The position numbers and the translations under genes were made by a program. Source: Microbaculum marinisediminis (GTDB lineage: Bacteria; Pseudomonadota; Alphaproteobacteria; Rhizobiales; Tepidamorphaceae). From it: a stretch of 64,000 nucleotides of DNA. The notes under the pieces are model-generated. The model saw nothing but the letters and a program-made list of their open reading frames with translations, did not search any database and had not been told where the DNA came from. Shown here one piece after another: positions 26,846 through 36,387 of this stretch (the first letter of the stretch is position 1; each line of letters begins with the position of its first letter). The stretch is from assembly GCF_025397915.1 (NCBI RefSeq), contig NZ_JALIDZ010000007.1, positions 124,001 through 188,000 of the forward strand, in the 5' to 3' direction.

Positions 26846-28036
26846 CTACGCGGCCGCCGAGCGGATGGCGTCGGCGAGATCCGTCGTTTCCCAGCTGAAG
26901 CCGCCGTCCGTTTCGGCCGGCCGGCCGAAATGGCCGTAGGCCGCGGTGCGCGCGTAGATCGGCTGATTGAGCTTGAGGTGCTCCCGGATGCCGCGCGGAC
27001 GCAGGTTCAGGACCTGGCGCAGCACCGACCCGAGCTTGTCCTCGGCGACCTGTCCCGTCCCGTGCATGTCCACGTAGATCGCCAGCGGATCGGCCACGCC
27101 GATCGCGTAGGAGAGCTGGATCGTGCAGCGGTCCGCGAGGCCCGCGGCCACCACGTTCTTGGCGAGGTAGCGCGCGGCGTAGGCCGCCGACCGGTCGACC
27201 TTGGTCGGGTCCTTGCCGGAGAAGGCGCCGCCGCCGTGCGGGGCCGCGCCGCCGTAGGTGTCGACGATGATCTTGCGGCCGGTCAGCCCGCAGTCGCCAT
27301 CCGGGCCACCGATCACGAACTTGCCCGTCGGGTTGATGTGCCAGTCGGTCTTGGCGGTCAGGAAGCCGTCGGGCAGCGCGCCGCGCACGTAGGGCTCGAC
27401 GATGCCGCGGATGTCGTGCGAGGTCAGGCGGTCGTCGAGATGCTGGGTGGAGATGACCACTTGGGTGACCTCGACCGGCTTGCCGTCGACATAGCGCATG
27501 GTCAGCTGGCTCTTGGCGTCGGGGCCGAGCATGCCCGACTCGCCGGACTTGCGGCCGTCCGCCATGAGCTTGAGGATCTTGTGCGAATAGTAGATCGGCG
27601 CCGGCATCAGATCCGGCGTTTCCTTGCAGGCATAGCCGAACATGATGCCCTGGTCGCCGGCGCCTTCGTCCTTGTCGCTGCCGGCGTCGACACCCTGCGC
27701 GATATCCGCCGACTGCGAATGCAGCAGCACCTCGATATCGGCGTGTTCCCAGTGGAAGCCGTCCTGTTCATAGCCGATATCGCGGATCGCCATGCGGGCG
27801 CGATGGGCGATGAGCTCCTTGGAGATGGTCTTCGGACCGCGGGTCTCGCCGGCGATGACCACGCGGTTGGTCGTGGCCAGCGTCTCGCAGGCGACGCGCA
27901 CCTGGCTCGGATCCCAGCCTTCGGCGAGGGCGATCCCGAAAAAGGTATCGACCACCTCGTCCGAAACGCGGTCGCAGACCTTGTCCGGATGACCTTCGGA
28001 GACGGATTCCGAGGTGAAGAGATAATCTTTCTGCAT
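26846..28036 (-). CDS. metK: S-adenosylmethionine synthetase
   Basis: A 396-residue cytoplasmic enzyme making SAM from methionine and ATP. Signature blocks are [20 protein letters not shown] (ATP and metal His/Asp), [33 protein letters not shown] and the P-loop-like [19 protein letters not shown]. Full length with a clear GGGGGAA ribosome site six bases before ATG 28036. It starts 31 bases after the HTH-methyltransferase gene and precedes ahcY, placing SAM synthesis, SAM use and SAH clearance in a single transcription unit. Confidence 0.98.
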   Translation of the reverse strand: MQKDYLFTSESVSEGHPDKVCDRVSDEVVDTFFGIALAEGWDPSQVRVACETLATTNRVVIAGETRGPKTISKELIAHRARMAIRDIGYEQDGFHWEHADIEVLLHSQSADIAQGVDAGSDKDEGAGDQGIMFGYACKETPDLMPAPIYYSHKILKLMADGRKSGESGMLGPDAKSQLTMRYVDGKPVEVTQVVISTQHLDDRLTSHDIRGIVEPYVRGALPDGFLTAKTDWHINPTGKFVIGGPDGDCGLTGRKIIVDTYGGAAPHGGGAFSGKDPTKVDRSAAYAARYLAKNVVAAGLADRCTIQLSYAIGVADPLAIYVDMHGTGQVAEDKLGSVLRQVLNLRPRGIREHLKLNQPIYARTAAYGHFGRPAETDGGFSWETTDLADAIRSAAA

Positions 28037-28067
28037 TGGGTGTTCCCCCTTTTCTGGGCAGACGGAC

Positions 28068-29510
28068 TTAGGCTTGCCGTCGCGAGATCACATAGGTTTC
28101 GTCGTTGAACCACAGGCCGCCGTGCTTGCGCAGGACACCGGCGGTCGCATCGATGTAGCGGCCGTCCTTGACGACATCGCTCAAACGCTCGTCCTCGATC
28201 TGGGCCACGTAGATCGCCGCGTTCCAGGCCGCGAACAATGTCGAGGTGCCTATCGCCCCGGCAAGTTCGTTGGGCAGCGTGTGCATGTCGTAGCGGAACA
28301 CCGACCGCGCGTCCGAATAGGCGTTGTACTTCAAATCCCGGTGCGTGGAACCGAGGATTTCTTTCGTCGCCTTGAGAATGTCGTGTCGGTCGTTCGTATA
28401 GGGCCGCTCTCCCGGCCAGACCGTCTGCACGATCTCGAGTCCCGGATCGTTGCCGTGGCTGTGGATACCCACGAGCCGGCCGCCGGGCCGGAGCGCGCGG
28501 GCCAGCGGGGCGACCACCTTGTTCGCCTTGAACTCGGCCGGCACGCGCAGGCGATAGGGCTGCGATGCGATGATCAGGTCGAAGTCGGCCGTCGCCATGC
28601 CCGGCTTCGGGATCACCGAGTCTAGCAGGAAACGATGGTCGCGGCGATAAATGACGAGCACCACCGGCCGCTCGTAGATCGGATTGCCGGTTTTCTCGCT
28701 GGTCTTGGCCTGCCAGTGCTCGGCGAGGAACGGCTGAAGTGCCGTGATCTGTTCCTCGAACTCGAAGGACGAAGAGCCGTCCAGCGCCACCTCGTGCCAG
28801 ACCAGGCTGTTGGCCGCCGCCGGAGAGCGCACGCGCAGCCACGGCGCCTCCGAATAGTACATGTTGGTCAGCACCAGCACCGAGGCGGGGTGTTCGTGGA
28901 ACCGGTCCGGCATCTTCTCCAGCGCCAGCCGGATGTCTTCGAGGCTGATCTCCTTGCCTGAGATGTAGTGCGGCATGGTCGGGAAGCGGGCGTGCATGGC
29001 CCGCATCAGACGGGTCAGCACCGTCCCGTCGCCGAGGCCCGCGTCGAACACGCGCACCGCCGGCGGCGCCGGGTGGATATGGGCAAGCTCCATCGCCACG
29101 CGGTTCGCGACCACCCACTTCTCCGAGCAGGTGTTCACGAACATCAGGTATTTCTGGCGATTGTCGAAGAAGCGGAAGTTCTTGCCCTCGCTTGGTTCGT
29201 GCGTCTCGGTGTCGCCCGAGGGGGCCGCTGTCAGCGATCCCTGCGCTGCGAGCGTCTCTTTCGGCACCATTGCGCCGTTCGGCCCGAGCACCGTTTCCTC
29301 GGCGTCGGCATTGCCGCTGTCGCGGCTGCCGTCTCGGTTCATGAAGTCTTGCAGGCGTTCAAGCGTATTGAGCGTGACGCTTTTGCCGTCGCGCAGTCTG
29401 GCGACGAGCTTGCCGTCGTTGACCGCCAGTCGACCAAACGTCGATTCCGCCATCCGATGGCGCTGGCAGTATTTGCCGATATCGGCGAGCAGCGCTTCGT
29501 GTCCGGACAT
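28068..29510 (-). CDS. HTH domain fused to class I SAM-dependent methyltransferase
   Basis: A 480-residue two-part protein. Residues about 1-55 look like a small helix-turn-helix domain seen in alphaproteobacterial regulators ([18 protein letters not shown], then [12 protein letters not shown]). A polar Gly/Asp/Glu linker covers about 56-115. From about 150 a class I methyltransferase fold follows: SAM motif [16 protein letters not shown], an acidic loop [17 protein letters not shown] after strand 2, and [13 protein letters not shown] as the central strand. ATG 29510 is set by GGGAGGA eight bases upstream. First gene of the metK-ahcY operon, with its own sigma-70-like promoter. A SAM-sensing regulator is a natural guess, but neither the methyl acceptor nor DNA binding is shown. 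Confidence 0.7.
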   Translation of the reverse strand: MSGHEALLADIGKYCQRHRMAESTFGRLAVNDGKLVARLRDGKSVTLNTLERLQDFMNRDGSRDSGNADAEETVLGPNGAMVPKETLAAQGSLTAAPSGDTETHEPSEGKNFRFFDNRQKYLMFVNTCSEKWVVANRVAMELAHIHPAPPAVRVFDAGLGDGTVLTRLMRAMHARFPTMPHYISGKEISLEDIRLALEKMPDRFHEHPASVLVLTNMYYSEAPWLRVRSPAAANSLVWHEVALDGSSSFEFEEQITALQPFLAEHWQAKTSEKTGNPIYERPVVLVIYRRDHRFLLDSVIPKPGMATADFDLIIASQPYRLRVPAEFKANKVVAPLARALRPGGRLVGIHSHGNDPGLEIVQTVWPGERPYTNDRHDILKATKEILGSTHRDLKYNAYSDARSVFRYDMHTLPNELAGAIGTSTLFAAWNAAIYVAQIEDERLSDVVKDGRYIDATAGVLRKHGGLWFNDETYVISRRQA

Positions 29511-29551
29511 GGCCGTTTCCTCCCGACACAGTTCTTGTTTGGCTGACACCA

Positions 29552-29580
29552 ATTGCAACGCGGCTGGGCTTTCTTGTCAA
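29552..29580 (-). promoter_or_regulatory. Sigma-70-type promoter for the methyltransferase-metK-ahcY operon
   Basis: On the leftward strand a perfect -35 TTGACA (29575-29580) is separated by 17 bases from TGCAAT (29552-29557, four of six consensus). Transcription would begin near 29545, leaving a leader of about 35 bases with the GGGAGGA ribosome site. Such a short leader leaves little room for a riboswitch. Confidence 0.65.
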
Positions 29581-29588
29581 AGTGAACG

Positions 29589-29611
29589 TTTCCCATGCAG
29601 ATAATGGGAAA
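29589..29611. promoter_or_regulatory. Perfect palindrome upstream of the SAM-cycle promoter, likely operator
   Basis: TTTCCCAT and ATGGGAAA (8 bp each) flank seven bases and end eight bases upstream of the -35 element. The position suits an activator or repressor dimer. The HTH-methyltransferase encoded immediately downstream is one candidate binder; a SahR- or MetR-like regulator elsewhere in the genome is another. Confidence 0.55.
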
Positions 29612-29805
29612 TTTTCCGGAATGCAAGGCGGGGCGGCGCCCAGCTGGATGGGATTCGGCGCATTTCCGATGATGTTTTCGGGAGAATTCGGCGGTTTTTT
29701 GGAAATATGTCGCCGAAACGCGAGGGTCGGCGTTTCCTTCGGGCGCAACGCGCTCGTTTGGCGGCCCACGAAGCGGAAACGCTGTGGGACGGGTGTCATA
29801 TAGCG

Positions 29806-29829
29806 TCGAGTGGGCTGTGGCCCACTCGA
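29806..29829 (-). terminator. Ten-bp hairpin after the 3-hydroxyacyl-CoA dehydrogenase-like gene
   Basis: TCGAGTGGGC and its exact complement flank a TGTG loop ten bases past the leftward stop at 29839. It probably ends the long nicX-type operon and separates it from the SAM-cycle promoter region. No T-run follows, so termination may need Rho or the hairpin may only protect the 3' end. Confidence 0.55.
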
Positions 29830-29838
29830 TATCCGTTC

Positions 29839-30828
29839 CTAGACGACCGGGGGGCGAGCCGCGCCCATGTGCTTGAGCAGCCCGACGAAGGCGGCTAGAC
29901 GGTCGCGCTGATAGGCGGCCACGTCCATATCGGAGTAATCGAGGAAGCCCTCGCGGGTCTTCAGACCGATGCGGCCGGCCTGCATGTTGTCCTCGACGAT
30001 CTTCGGCGCCGTATAGCGATCGGTGCCGAGCGCTTCGCTCATGTAGCGATCGGCGTGATAGAGGATGTCGCCGCCGCCCCAGTCGATGAACTCGAGCACG
30101 CCGAGGACGGCGAACCGGAAGCCGAACCCGAAACGGGTCGCCTTGTCGATCTCCTCCGCGCTTGCCACGCCTTCCTCGACGAGCCGCGCCGCCTCGTTCA
30201 TGCACAGTGCCTGCAGCCGCGGCACGATGAAGCCGGGGCTCGCCTTGCACACCACGGGCACCTTGCCGATGCCCTCCAGCAGGTCGACCAACCGCTGCGT
30301 GACGTCGTGGTCGGTCTTCGCCCCGGGCGAAATCTCCACCAGCGGTACCAGGAAGGCGGGATTGAGCCAGTGCGCGTTGAGAAAGCGCTCCGGCGGCGTG
30401 ACGAAGCCCTGCAGCTCGTCGGACAGCATGGTCGAGGTCGTCGAGGCTATGATCGCATCGGCGCGCGTATGCGCCGACAGGAGCGCGAAGGCGTCTTGTT
30501 TGGCCTCGATCGTTTCCGGCACCCCCTCGAAAATCACGTCGGCCCGGGCGAGCGCGGCCGGGGCCTGATCGGCGATGGCGAAGGTCACCCGGGACAGGAT
30601 CGGTTCGATGGCCTCCGCGCCTATCATGCCGATGCCGGCGAGCATGGTCAGCGTCTGCCTGATCTCGCCGAGCGCATCGTCGCGGACGCGGACCGCATCG
30701 GCGCCGTCGCGCGGCTTCAGGTCGACCAGCGTGACGGGGTGGCCGGCATAGGCGAAGACCACGGCGATGCCGCGGCCCATGCGGCCTGCGCCGGCGGCTG
30801 CAACCATCTCCCTGTCGGAACCGGCCAT
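29839..30828 (-). CDS. 3-hydroxyacyl-CoA dehydrogenase-like NAD oxidoreductase
   Basis: A 329-residue protein with an N-terminal Rossmann domain (GAGRMGRGIAVVFAYAGHPVTLVD) and a helical C-terminal domain. Catalytic features of the 3-hydroxyacyl-CoA/lambda-crystallin family are visible: STTSTMLSDEL, the His in NAHWLNPAFLVPLVEI, the CKASPGFIVPR block with the conserved Asn-to-Ser change, and LKTREGFLDYS near the end. Relatives oxidise 3-hydroxybutyryl-CoA, L-carnitine or L-gulonate. It is the distal gene of the operon, starting at the opine-dehydrogenase stop (one-base overlap). With the CoA ligase and acyl-CoA-dehydrogenase-fold proteins it could serve beta-oxidation of a ring-cleavage product. 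Confidence 0.82.
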   Translation of the reverse strand: MAGSDREMVAAAGAGRMGRGIAVVFAYAGHPVTLVDLKPRDGADAVRVRDDALGEIRQTLTMLAGIGMIGAEAIEPILSRVTFAIADQAPAALARADVIFEGVPETIEAKQDAFALLSAHTRADAIIASTTSTMLSDELQGFVTPPERFLNAHWLNPAFLVPLVEISPGAKTDHDVTQRLVDLLEGIGKVPVVCKASPGFIVPRLQALCMNEAARLVEEGVASAEEIDKATRFGFGFRFAVLGVLEFIDWGGGDILYHADRYMSEALGTDRYTAPKIVEDNMQAGRIGLKTREGFLDYSDMDVAAYQRDRLAAFVGLLKHMGAARPPVV

Positions 30829-31913
30829 CACACGCCCTCCCGAAGCAGTCTCGTCATGCCGGCACGGTCGAGCCCGGCAAGACCGAGCCCTTCGAGGGTC
30901 CGTCCGTTGGCCCGGAAATCGTCGTCGCAGATGGCCGAGCCAATCGCCAGCAGCCCCGTTGCGGTCGGCGCCGGGACGCCGGCCCAGTCCGCGACCGAGA
31001 CGAGGAAGGCGAGACCCTGCTGCACGTCCTCGCGCATGTAGCGGTGCTCGGTCAGCACGATGTGTTCGCGCCAGTCGCCGGAATCGACCAGTTGCTCGTG
31101 TCCCTTGCGCCCGTACATCCACTCGTCGCCATCGGTGGCGTAGTGGTCGGCGAGCGGGAAATGCGGCGCCTCGTAGCCGAGCGCCTCGCGGACGGCCACC
31201 CGTTCGGCGTCGAGCCGGTTGGTGACGCGGCGGACCGCCGGTTGGGTGCCCTCGTTGTGGATGTCCCAGTGATCGAAATGTTCGAGCGGTCCGGCATTCA
31301 TAACGATCAGCGGCGGATGGATGACCGGGCCGGCGTTCATCAGGGCCCCGGACAGGCCGTCGCCGCAATCCTCGACGCTCGGATAGGCCTCGCGGATCAG
31401 CGCCAGCGCGCGATCCTTGTCCTCGAGCGGAAAGACCCCGGTCGGAAGCCGCGTCGCCCGCACGGTGATGGCGATGTCGCGCGGGCCGTGCTTGCGGGTC
31501 AGGTAGGGCAGGGTGCCGGTCTCCGCGAAGGCTACCTTCGCCGCGGAGCCTGCATCGCGGATCGCCTTCGCCATCAGGTAGCAGCCGAAGGTGCCCGGCG
31601 GCAGGAACACGACCTGCCCGTCCGAAAGGTGCGGCGCCATTGCCCGGGCGATATCGGTTTGCGCGAAGGCCGGCGCCGGGCAGACGATCAGGTCGGCGCC
31701 GGAGACCGCCTCGCCGATATCGGCGGTGACGACCGCGGTCGCGATCTCGCGCGTGCCCTTGAAGTCCTTCAGCGTCAGCCTGTTGCCGGCCGCGTTCAGG
31801 TCCTCGACGCCGGCCCTGTCGCGCCGCCAGAATCGAACGCGGTGACCCTGTTCGCTCAGATCCGCGGCCGCCGCATGCGATCCGTTACCGCCGCCCAGAA
31901 CGGCTATTTCCAT
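30828..31913 (-). CDS. NAD/NADP octopine/nopaline dehydrogenase family protein
   Basis: A 361-residue protein with the opine dehydrogenase fold. The N-terminal Rossmann motif is VLGGGNGSHAAAADL, with HRVRFWRR after strand 2 suggesting NADP or phosphate contact. The C-terminal helical domain holds NAGPVIHPPLIVMNAG, a standard block with the catalytic His region. Known relatives join or split amino acids and 2-keto acids (opines); many catabolic ones have unknown substrates. Start ATG 31913 is 17 bases after the TRAP permease stop. Its presence in this operon suggests that an N-substituted amino acid or imine intermediate is reduced or oxidised. Confidence 0.85.
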   Translation of the reverse strand: MEIAVLGGGNGSHAAAADLSEQGHRVRFWRRDRAGVEDLNAAGNRLTLKDFKGTREIATAVVTADIGEAVSGADLIVCPAPAFAQTDIARAMAPHLSDGQVVFLPPGTFGCYLMAKAIRDAGSAAKVAFAETGTLPYLTRKHGPRDIAITVRATRLPTGVFPLEDKDRALALIREAYPSVEDCGDGLSGALMNAGPVIHPPLIVMNAGPLEHFDHWDIHNEGTQPAVRRVTNRLDAERVAVREALGYEAPHFPLADHYATDGDEWMYGRKGHEQLVDSGDWREHIVLTEHRYMREDVQQGLAFLVSVADWAGVPAPTATGLLAIGSAICDDDFRANGRTLEGLGLAGLDRAGMTRLLREGV

Positions 31914-31930
31914 GGCTGTCAGCCTCCGGT

Positions 31931-33220
31931 TTACATTGTCGAGGGGATCAGAAGCGCGAGCGACGGCACCGCGATCAGCAGGGCGACGCGGACGATGTCG
32001 ACGGCGATGAAGGGAACGACGCCCTTGAATATCGTGCCGGTCGGCACCTCGGGCACGATCGATTTGAGCACGAACACGTTCAGGCCAACCGGCGGCGTGA
32101 TCAGACTGATCTCGATGGCGACGACGACGAAGATGCCGAACCAGATCGGATCGATGCCGAGTCCGACGACGACCGGAAAGAACACCGGCACCGTCAACAG
32201 CATCATCGAGATCGATTCCAGCACCGCGCCCAGAACCAGGTAGATGAGCAGGATCACGATGATGACGGCGGTCGGATGCGCGCCGAGCGCCGTGATCCAG
32301 TCGCGAAGGTCGTTCGGCATGCCGGCGAGGTTGACGAAATTGGAGAACAGAAGCGCGCCGAACAGGACCAGGAACAGCATCGCCGTCATCCGCGCCGTCT
32401 CGACCAGGATCTCGTAGAGCGTCGCCCAGGTCAGGCGCCGCCGCAGGGCGGCCAGCAGGAACGCCCCGAAGGCGCCGATGCCTGCGGCTTCGGTCGCGGT
32501 GAAGATGCCAAGATAGATGCCACCCATGACGCAGGCGAACAGGCCGAGTACGCCGATGACGCCTTTGGTGGCGCGCACGCGTTCCAGGAACGGCAGGGCC
32601 TCGATGTCGTGCTGGTGTTCGGCGCGAATGAGAAGCGACAGGCGCACCGCGATCAGATAGCCGAGCACCCCGACGAGGCCCGGCAGGATGCCCGCGAGGA
32701 ACAGCTTGCCTATGTCCTGCTGCGTGATGACGCCGTAGAGAACAAGCACGATAGACGGCGGGATCAGAATGCCGAGCGTGCCGCCGGCGGCGATCGAGCC
32801 GGTGGCGAGCGTGTCGGAGTAACCGTAGCGGCGCATCGAGGGCATCGAAACCCGCGCCATCGTCGCCGCCGTCGCCAGCGATGAGCCGCACACCGAGGAA
32901 AAGCCGCCGCACGCGACCACGGTGGCCATCGCGAGACCGCCGCGATAGTGGCGCAGCCACGCATTCGCGGCCGCATACATGTCGTCGGCGAGCCCGGCCT
33001 TGAGCACGAAGTTGCCCATTAGCACGAACAGCGGCATCACCGACAGGGTGTAGCTCATGCCGTTGTCGTAGAAGACCTGCCCGAGCAGGGCCATGGCCGG
33101 CGCCAGGCCGATCTTGACGACGATGCCGACGAAGGCCACCAGCGTCATCGAGAAGGCGATTGGAATGCCCCCGGCGATCAGGACGAGCAGGACGACAATG
33201 CCGACGATCCAGTCAATCAT
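31931..33220 (-). CDS. dctM: TRAP transporter large permease (DctM)
   Basis: A 429-residue membrane protein with about 12 hydrophobic segments, the transport subunit of a sodium-coupled TRAP importer. Typical blocks are LIAGGIPIAFSM at the start, GNFVLKAGLADDMYAAANAWLRHYRGGLAMATVVACGGFSSVCGSS, and TGSIAAGGTLGILIPPSIVLVLYG. Length is standard. It starts 18 bases after the small-permease stop and is followed by the opine dehydrogenase gene. Confidence 0.94.
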   Translation of the reverse strand: MIDWIVGIVVLLVLIAGGIPIAFSMTLVAFVGIVVKIGLAPAMALLGQVFYDNGMSYTLSVMPLFVLMGNFVLKAGLADDMYAAANAWLRHYRGGLAMATVVACGGFSSVCGSSLATAATMARVSMPSMRRYGYSDTLATGSIAAGGTLGILIPPSIVLVLYGVITQQDIGKLFLAGILPGLVGVLGYLIAVRLSLLIRAEHQHDIEALPFLERVRATKGVIGVLGLFACVMGGIYLGIFTATEAAGIGAFGAFLLAALRRRLTWATLYEILVETARMTAMLFLVLFGALLFSNFVNLAGMPNDLRDWITALGAHPTAVIIVILLIYLVLGAVLESISMMLLTVPVFFPVVVGLGIDPIWFGIFVVVAIEISLITPPVGLNVFVLKSIVPEVPTGTIFKGVVPFIAVDIVRVALLIAVPSLALLIPSTM

Positions 33221-33238
33221 CTCGTACCTGCCGGGCCG

Positions 33239-33763
33239 TTAGAGCAAACGCGAGGGGGCGGCGCGAAGCCGGCGCCAGTGCTCTGCGGCGACGACGAGCT
33301 GCGCCAGCGCCGCTAGGGTGGTGAAGCCTGCCATCGTGTAGCCGATCGGGCCCTTGGGGACGCGCAGGAAGATCGTGACGTCGCCATAGGAGGCCAGCTG
33401 TGCAGCGTGCATCATCAGGCGCCAGGCGACCAGCACCAGGACGCCCGAACAGATGATGGAGACGATCACCGCGTGTATCTCGCGGCCGCGGCTGGAGAAG
33501 CGCTCGGTAACCAGCGACACGGCGATGTTCTCTTCGTGCAGGCAGACGAGCGGCAGCGCGATGAAGATTATCATGCCGAGCATGATCTCGGTGATCTCGA
33601 AGGCGCCGGGCAGAGGCCGCGAAAGCAGGTAGCGGCCGAACACGTCGATGGTCGTGACCATCATCATCGCCATCAGCAGGACGGCGACCAGCACGCCGAG
33701 CGTCAGCTCGGCGAACCGCAGGGCGCGACTGCGCCCCGCGGTGATATCGTGGGTCCTTGCCAT
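33239..33763 (-). CDS. dctQ: TRAP transporter small permease (DctQ)
   Basis: A 174-residue protein with four membrane segments, the DctQ subunit joining binding protein and large permease. Features are TTIDVFGRYLLSRPLPGAFEITEIMLGMIIFIALP and HAVIVSIICSGVLVLVAWRLM, as usual for the family. It lies 21 bases after the binding-protein stop and 18 bases before dctM, making a compact dctPQM unit inside the larger catabolic operon. Confidence 0.9.
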   Translation of the reverse strand: MARTHDITAGRSRALRFAELTLGVLVAVLLMAMMMVTTIDVFGRYLLSRPLPGAFEITEIMLGMIIFIALPLVCLHEENIAVSLVTERFSSRGREIHAVIVSIICSGVLVLVAWRLMMHAAQLASYGDVTIFLRVPKGPIGYTMAGFTTLAALAQLVVAAEHWRRLRAAPSRLL

Positions 33764-33784
33764 CGACCGACGGTCGGCGCGGGG

Positions 33785-34813
33785 TCAGTTGCCGGCCTTG
33801 ACCTTGTCGATTTCCGCTTTCAGCGCCTCGTAGACAGCGGGACCGTCGACGCCCTTGGCCGAGATCTGCTTCAGAGCCTCGTCGCTGTACGGCTTCAGCG
33901 CGGCATTGATGGCGGCAAGCTGATCGTCGGCGGGGACGACGAATGTCATCTTGCCGCTTGCCTTCATCGTCTCCATGGCGCCGGCGTCCGCCTTGTCCCA
34001 GACCTGGCCGGCAAGACGGGCGAGGTTTTCGCCCGACACGCTCGTGATGGCGTCCTGATCTTCCTTCGACAGCGCGTCCCACTTGGCCTGGTTGATGACC
34101 ACGAAGAACGAAACGTTGTAGAGGCCGCCGGGCATGATCAGGCCCTGGTCGAGCACTTCGTTGACCTTGAAGGCGGTGATGGATTCGGCCGGGAACTCGA
34201 TGCCGTCGGCGACGCCGCCGGACAGGATCTCGTAGGCCTTGGTCACAGGCGCCTGGATTGGCACGAGACCGAGCGCTTTCGCGGCTTCCTGGGCGAAGCC
34301 GCCGCCGATACGGATCTTCGACCCCTTGATCGAGTCCATAGAGCTGAGATCGCGGCCCTTGGTCCACAGCTGGCCGGGCCCGTGGGTGAACACGCTCAGC
34401 ACATGCGTGCCTTTGTGTTCGTCGACCTTGGCCAGGTCCTGTTCATAGATGCGCCAGTAGGCGACCGACAGCCACTCCGACTTGTCGGACAGGCCCGGCA
34501 ACTCGGCGATGGTGGTCACGCCGAAGCGGCCCGGCGTGTAGTTGTGGACGCCATAGGTGACGTCGGCCACGCCGTTGACGGCGAAGTCGAAATGCGCTGG
34601 CGGCGGACCCAGCGGGGCTTCGAGCACTTCCATCTTGACCCGGCCCTGGGTCGCTTCCTCGACCTGCTCGGTCCAGGGCACGATGATTTCCGCGAGCAGC
34701 GGATGTTTGGGAGGCAGCCAGTTGGCGACGCGCAGAACGGTCTGTGCCGAAGCCGGCGTGACCGAAAGCGCCACGCCCGTGGCGACGAGTAAAGCTGCGA
34801 CAGTCTTTTTCAT
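33785..34813 (-). CDS. dctP: TRAP transporter substrate-binding protein (DctP)
   Basis: A 342-residue periplasmic receptor. Residues 1-24 are a Sec signal peptide ending ASAQT. The mature protein shows the DctP pattern (VLRVANWLPPKHPL, GSKIRIGGGFAQEAAKALG with the carboxylate-binding Arg, GVADGIEFP). TRAP receptors bind carboxylates, including aromatic and keto acids. Placement in the NicX-type operon suggests that the ligand is an N-heterocyclic or related acid. The gap to the upstream CoA ligase is 40 bases. Confidence 0.92.
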   Translation of the reverse strand: MKKTVAALLVATGVALSVTPASAQTVLRVANWLPPKHPLLAEIIVPWTEQVEEATQGRVKMEVLEAPLGPPPAHFDFAVNGVADVTYGVHNYTPGRFGVTTIAELPGLSDKSEWLSVAYWRIYEQDLAKVDEHKGTHVLSVFTHGPGQLWTKGRDLSSMDSIKGSKIRIGGGFAQEAAKALGLVPIQAPVTKAYEILSGGVADGIEFPAESITAFKVNEVLDQGLIMPGGLYNVSFFVVINQAKWDALSKEDQDAITSVSGENLARLAGQVWDKADAGAMETMKASGKMTFVVPADDQLAAINAALKPYSDEALKQISAKGVDGPAVYEALKAEIDKVKAGN

Positions 34814-34853
34814 GGTCAGTTCCCTCTTGTTGTCGCGTTCTCGGCCAAGCCCC

Positions 34854-36377
34854 TTATGCCGGGGCGTTTGTCGCCTCGGCCGCGATGCGTGAAACCTCGT
34901 CGATGCGCACCTTGCCCATCGCGTTCTTCGGCAGTTCCGCGACGAACACCACGTCGCGCGGATGCTTGTAGCGAGCCAGCTTCCCCTCGAAATGCGCGGC
35001 GATCGTCTCCCGGCTCACCGTTGCGTCGGCGGCCACGATGACGGCGACGGGCACGGCTCCCCAGCGCGGATCGGGCCGGCCGACGACGCAGCACTCGGCA
35101 ACGCCGTCGATCTCGCGCAACAGCCGTTCTGCTTCGGCCGGATAGATGTTCTCGCCGCCGGAGATGATCACGTTCTTGATCCGGTCTCTGAACCAGTAAT
35201 CGCCGTTCTCATCATATTCGGCCACATCGCCGGTCCGAAACCAACCCTCGGTAAAGGCTTTCGCGGTCGCGTCCGGATCGTTCCAGTAACCACTCGCGAC
35301 ATGTGGGCCCCGCACCAGGATTTCCCCGGCAACGCCCGGCCCGAGATCGTTGTCGGCGGTATCGACGATGCGAACCTCCGTATGCAGTCCGACCTGGCCC
35401 ATCGAGCCGACGGTCGCATAGGCCTTGTTGATGCGCTGGTAGATCGCGATCGGCGCGGTCTCCGAGGAGCCGTAGACCTGAATGACGGGCACGGAGCGGG
35501 CGTGGAACGCGGCGATCAATTCGTCCGGCACGATCATCGAACCGGTCGCCAGCGCCCGCAGCGACGACAGATCGGTCTTGGCCCAGTCGGCATGGCCCGC
35601 CACCGCTGCAATGGTCGCCGGCACCAGCACCGACAGGGTTGGGCGGTCGTCGTCGACCGCTTTAAGGAACGCTGCCGGATCGAACTTCTCGTGCAGCGTC
35701 ACGGTCGCGCCGAGATGGAGCGCCGGTGTCGTCTGGATGTTGAGCCCGCCGACATGGAACATCGGCAACACGGTCAGCACGTGGTCGTGCGACGTCATGT
35801 CGTGCATGTGGATCGCATTGATCGCGTTCCAGGCGATGGCGGACTGGGTCAGCACGGCGCCCTTCGGCCGGCCGGTCGTGCCCGAGGTATAGACGAGCAG
35901 CAGCGGGTCCTCGGCGCGGCCGCTCCGGTCCGGCGCGGGACCCGCCGCCGCGATTAGGTCGTCGAGCGTGTCGGCGCCGTCCAACGGTCCGTCCACCGCG
36001 ACGCGACGGCAGCCGTCGGGATAGTCATCCTCGGAAAGCGCCGCGAGCAACTGTTTGTGACCGATCGCCGCCTTGGCGCCGGCGTTGCGCAGGATGAAGG
36101 CGTGCTCCGGCGCGGCGAGGCGCCAGTTGAGCGGCACGACGATCATGCCCAGCCTGGCGGCGGCGAACATCAGGACGAGAAGATCGGGATGGTTGAACCC
36201 GAGCCAGGCGATGCGGTCGCCGCGACGGGCACCGAACGCGCTCGCGAGCACCCACGCCATCTTGTCGACGCGCCCGGCGAGGCCGGAATAGCTGAGCGTC
36301 TCGCCGGCGAAACGGATCGCCGGCTTGTCCGGTTGGAAGCTGGCGTGCCGTTCAATCCAGAGCGAGATGTCGCGCAT
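34854..36377 (-). CDS. AMP-binding acyl-CoA synthetase/CoA ligase
   Basis: A 507-residue enzyme of the ANL family that activates a carboxylic acid with ATP and CoA. The P-loop-like motif is LLVYTSGTTGRPKGAV, the A5/A7 blocks are YGSSETAP and WFRTGDVAEYDENGDYWFRDRIKN, and the C-terminal lysine is in PKNAMGKVRIDE. ATG 36377, ten bases after the previous stop, gives a normal N-terminus (MRDISLWIERHASFQPDKPAI); a GTG at 36404 overlapping the upstream gene is the alternative. In this operon it probably loads CoA onto a ring-cleavage product or the starting acid. The specificity-determining residues could not be interpreted. Confidence 0.9.
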   Translation of the reverse strand: MRDISLWIERHASFQPDKPAIRFAGETLSYSGLAGRVDKMAWVLASAFGARRGDRIAWLGFNHPDLLVLMFAAARLGMIVVPLNWRLAAPEHAFILRNAGAKAAIGHKQLLAALSEDDYPDGCRRVAVDGPLDGADTLDDLIAAAGPAPDRSGRAEDPLLLVYTSGTTGRPKGAVLTQSAIAWNAINAIHMHDMTSHDHVLTVLPMFHVGGLNIQTTPALHLGATVTLHEKFDPAAFLKAVDDDRPTLSVLVPATIAAVAGHADWAKTDLSSLRALATGSMIVPDELIAAFHARSVPVIQVYGSSETAPIAIYQRINKAYATVGSMGQVGLHTEVRIVDTADNDLGPGVAGEILVRGPHVASGYWNDPDATAKAFTEGWFRTGDVAEYDENGDYWFRDRIKNVIISGGENIYPAEAERLLREIDGVAECCVVGRPDPRWGAVPVAVIVAADATVSRETIAAHFEGKLARYKHPRDVVFVAELPKNAMGKVRIDEVSRIAAEATNAPA

Positions 36378-36387
36378 CGAATAGGGC

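Noticed and set aside
29511-29838. A SAM-II, SAM/SAH or SAH riboswitch upstream of the metK operon
   Set aside because: No consensus stretch was found by eye, and the predicted transcript leader is only about 35 bases. A covariance-model search would settle it.
30828-32960. A 710-residue fusion of the opine dehydrogenase with upstream sequence
   Set aside because: The extra N-terminal part is antisense-like sequence from the overlapping TRAP permease gene. The true start is ATG 31913 with a proper Rossmann N-terminus.
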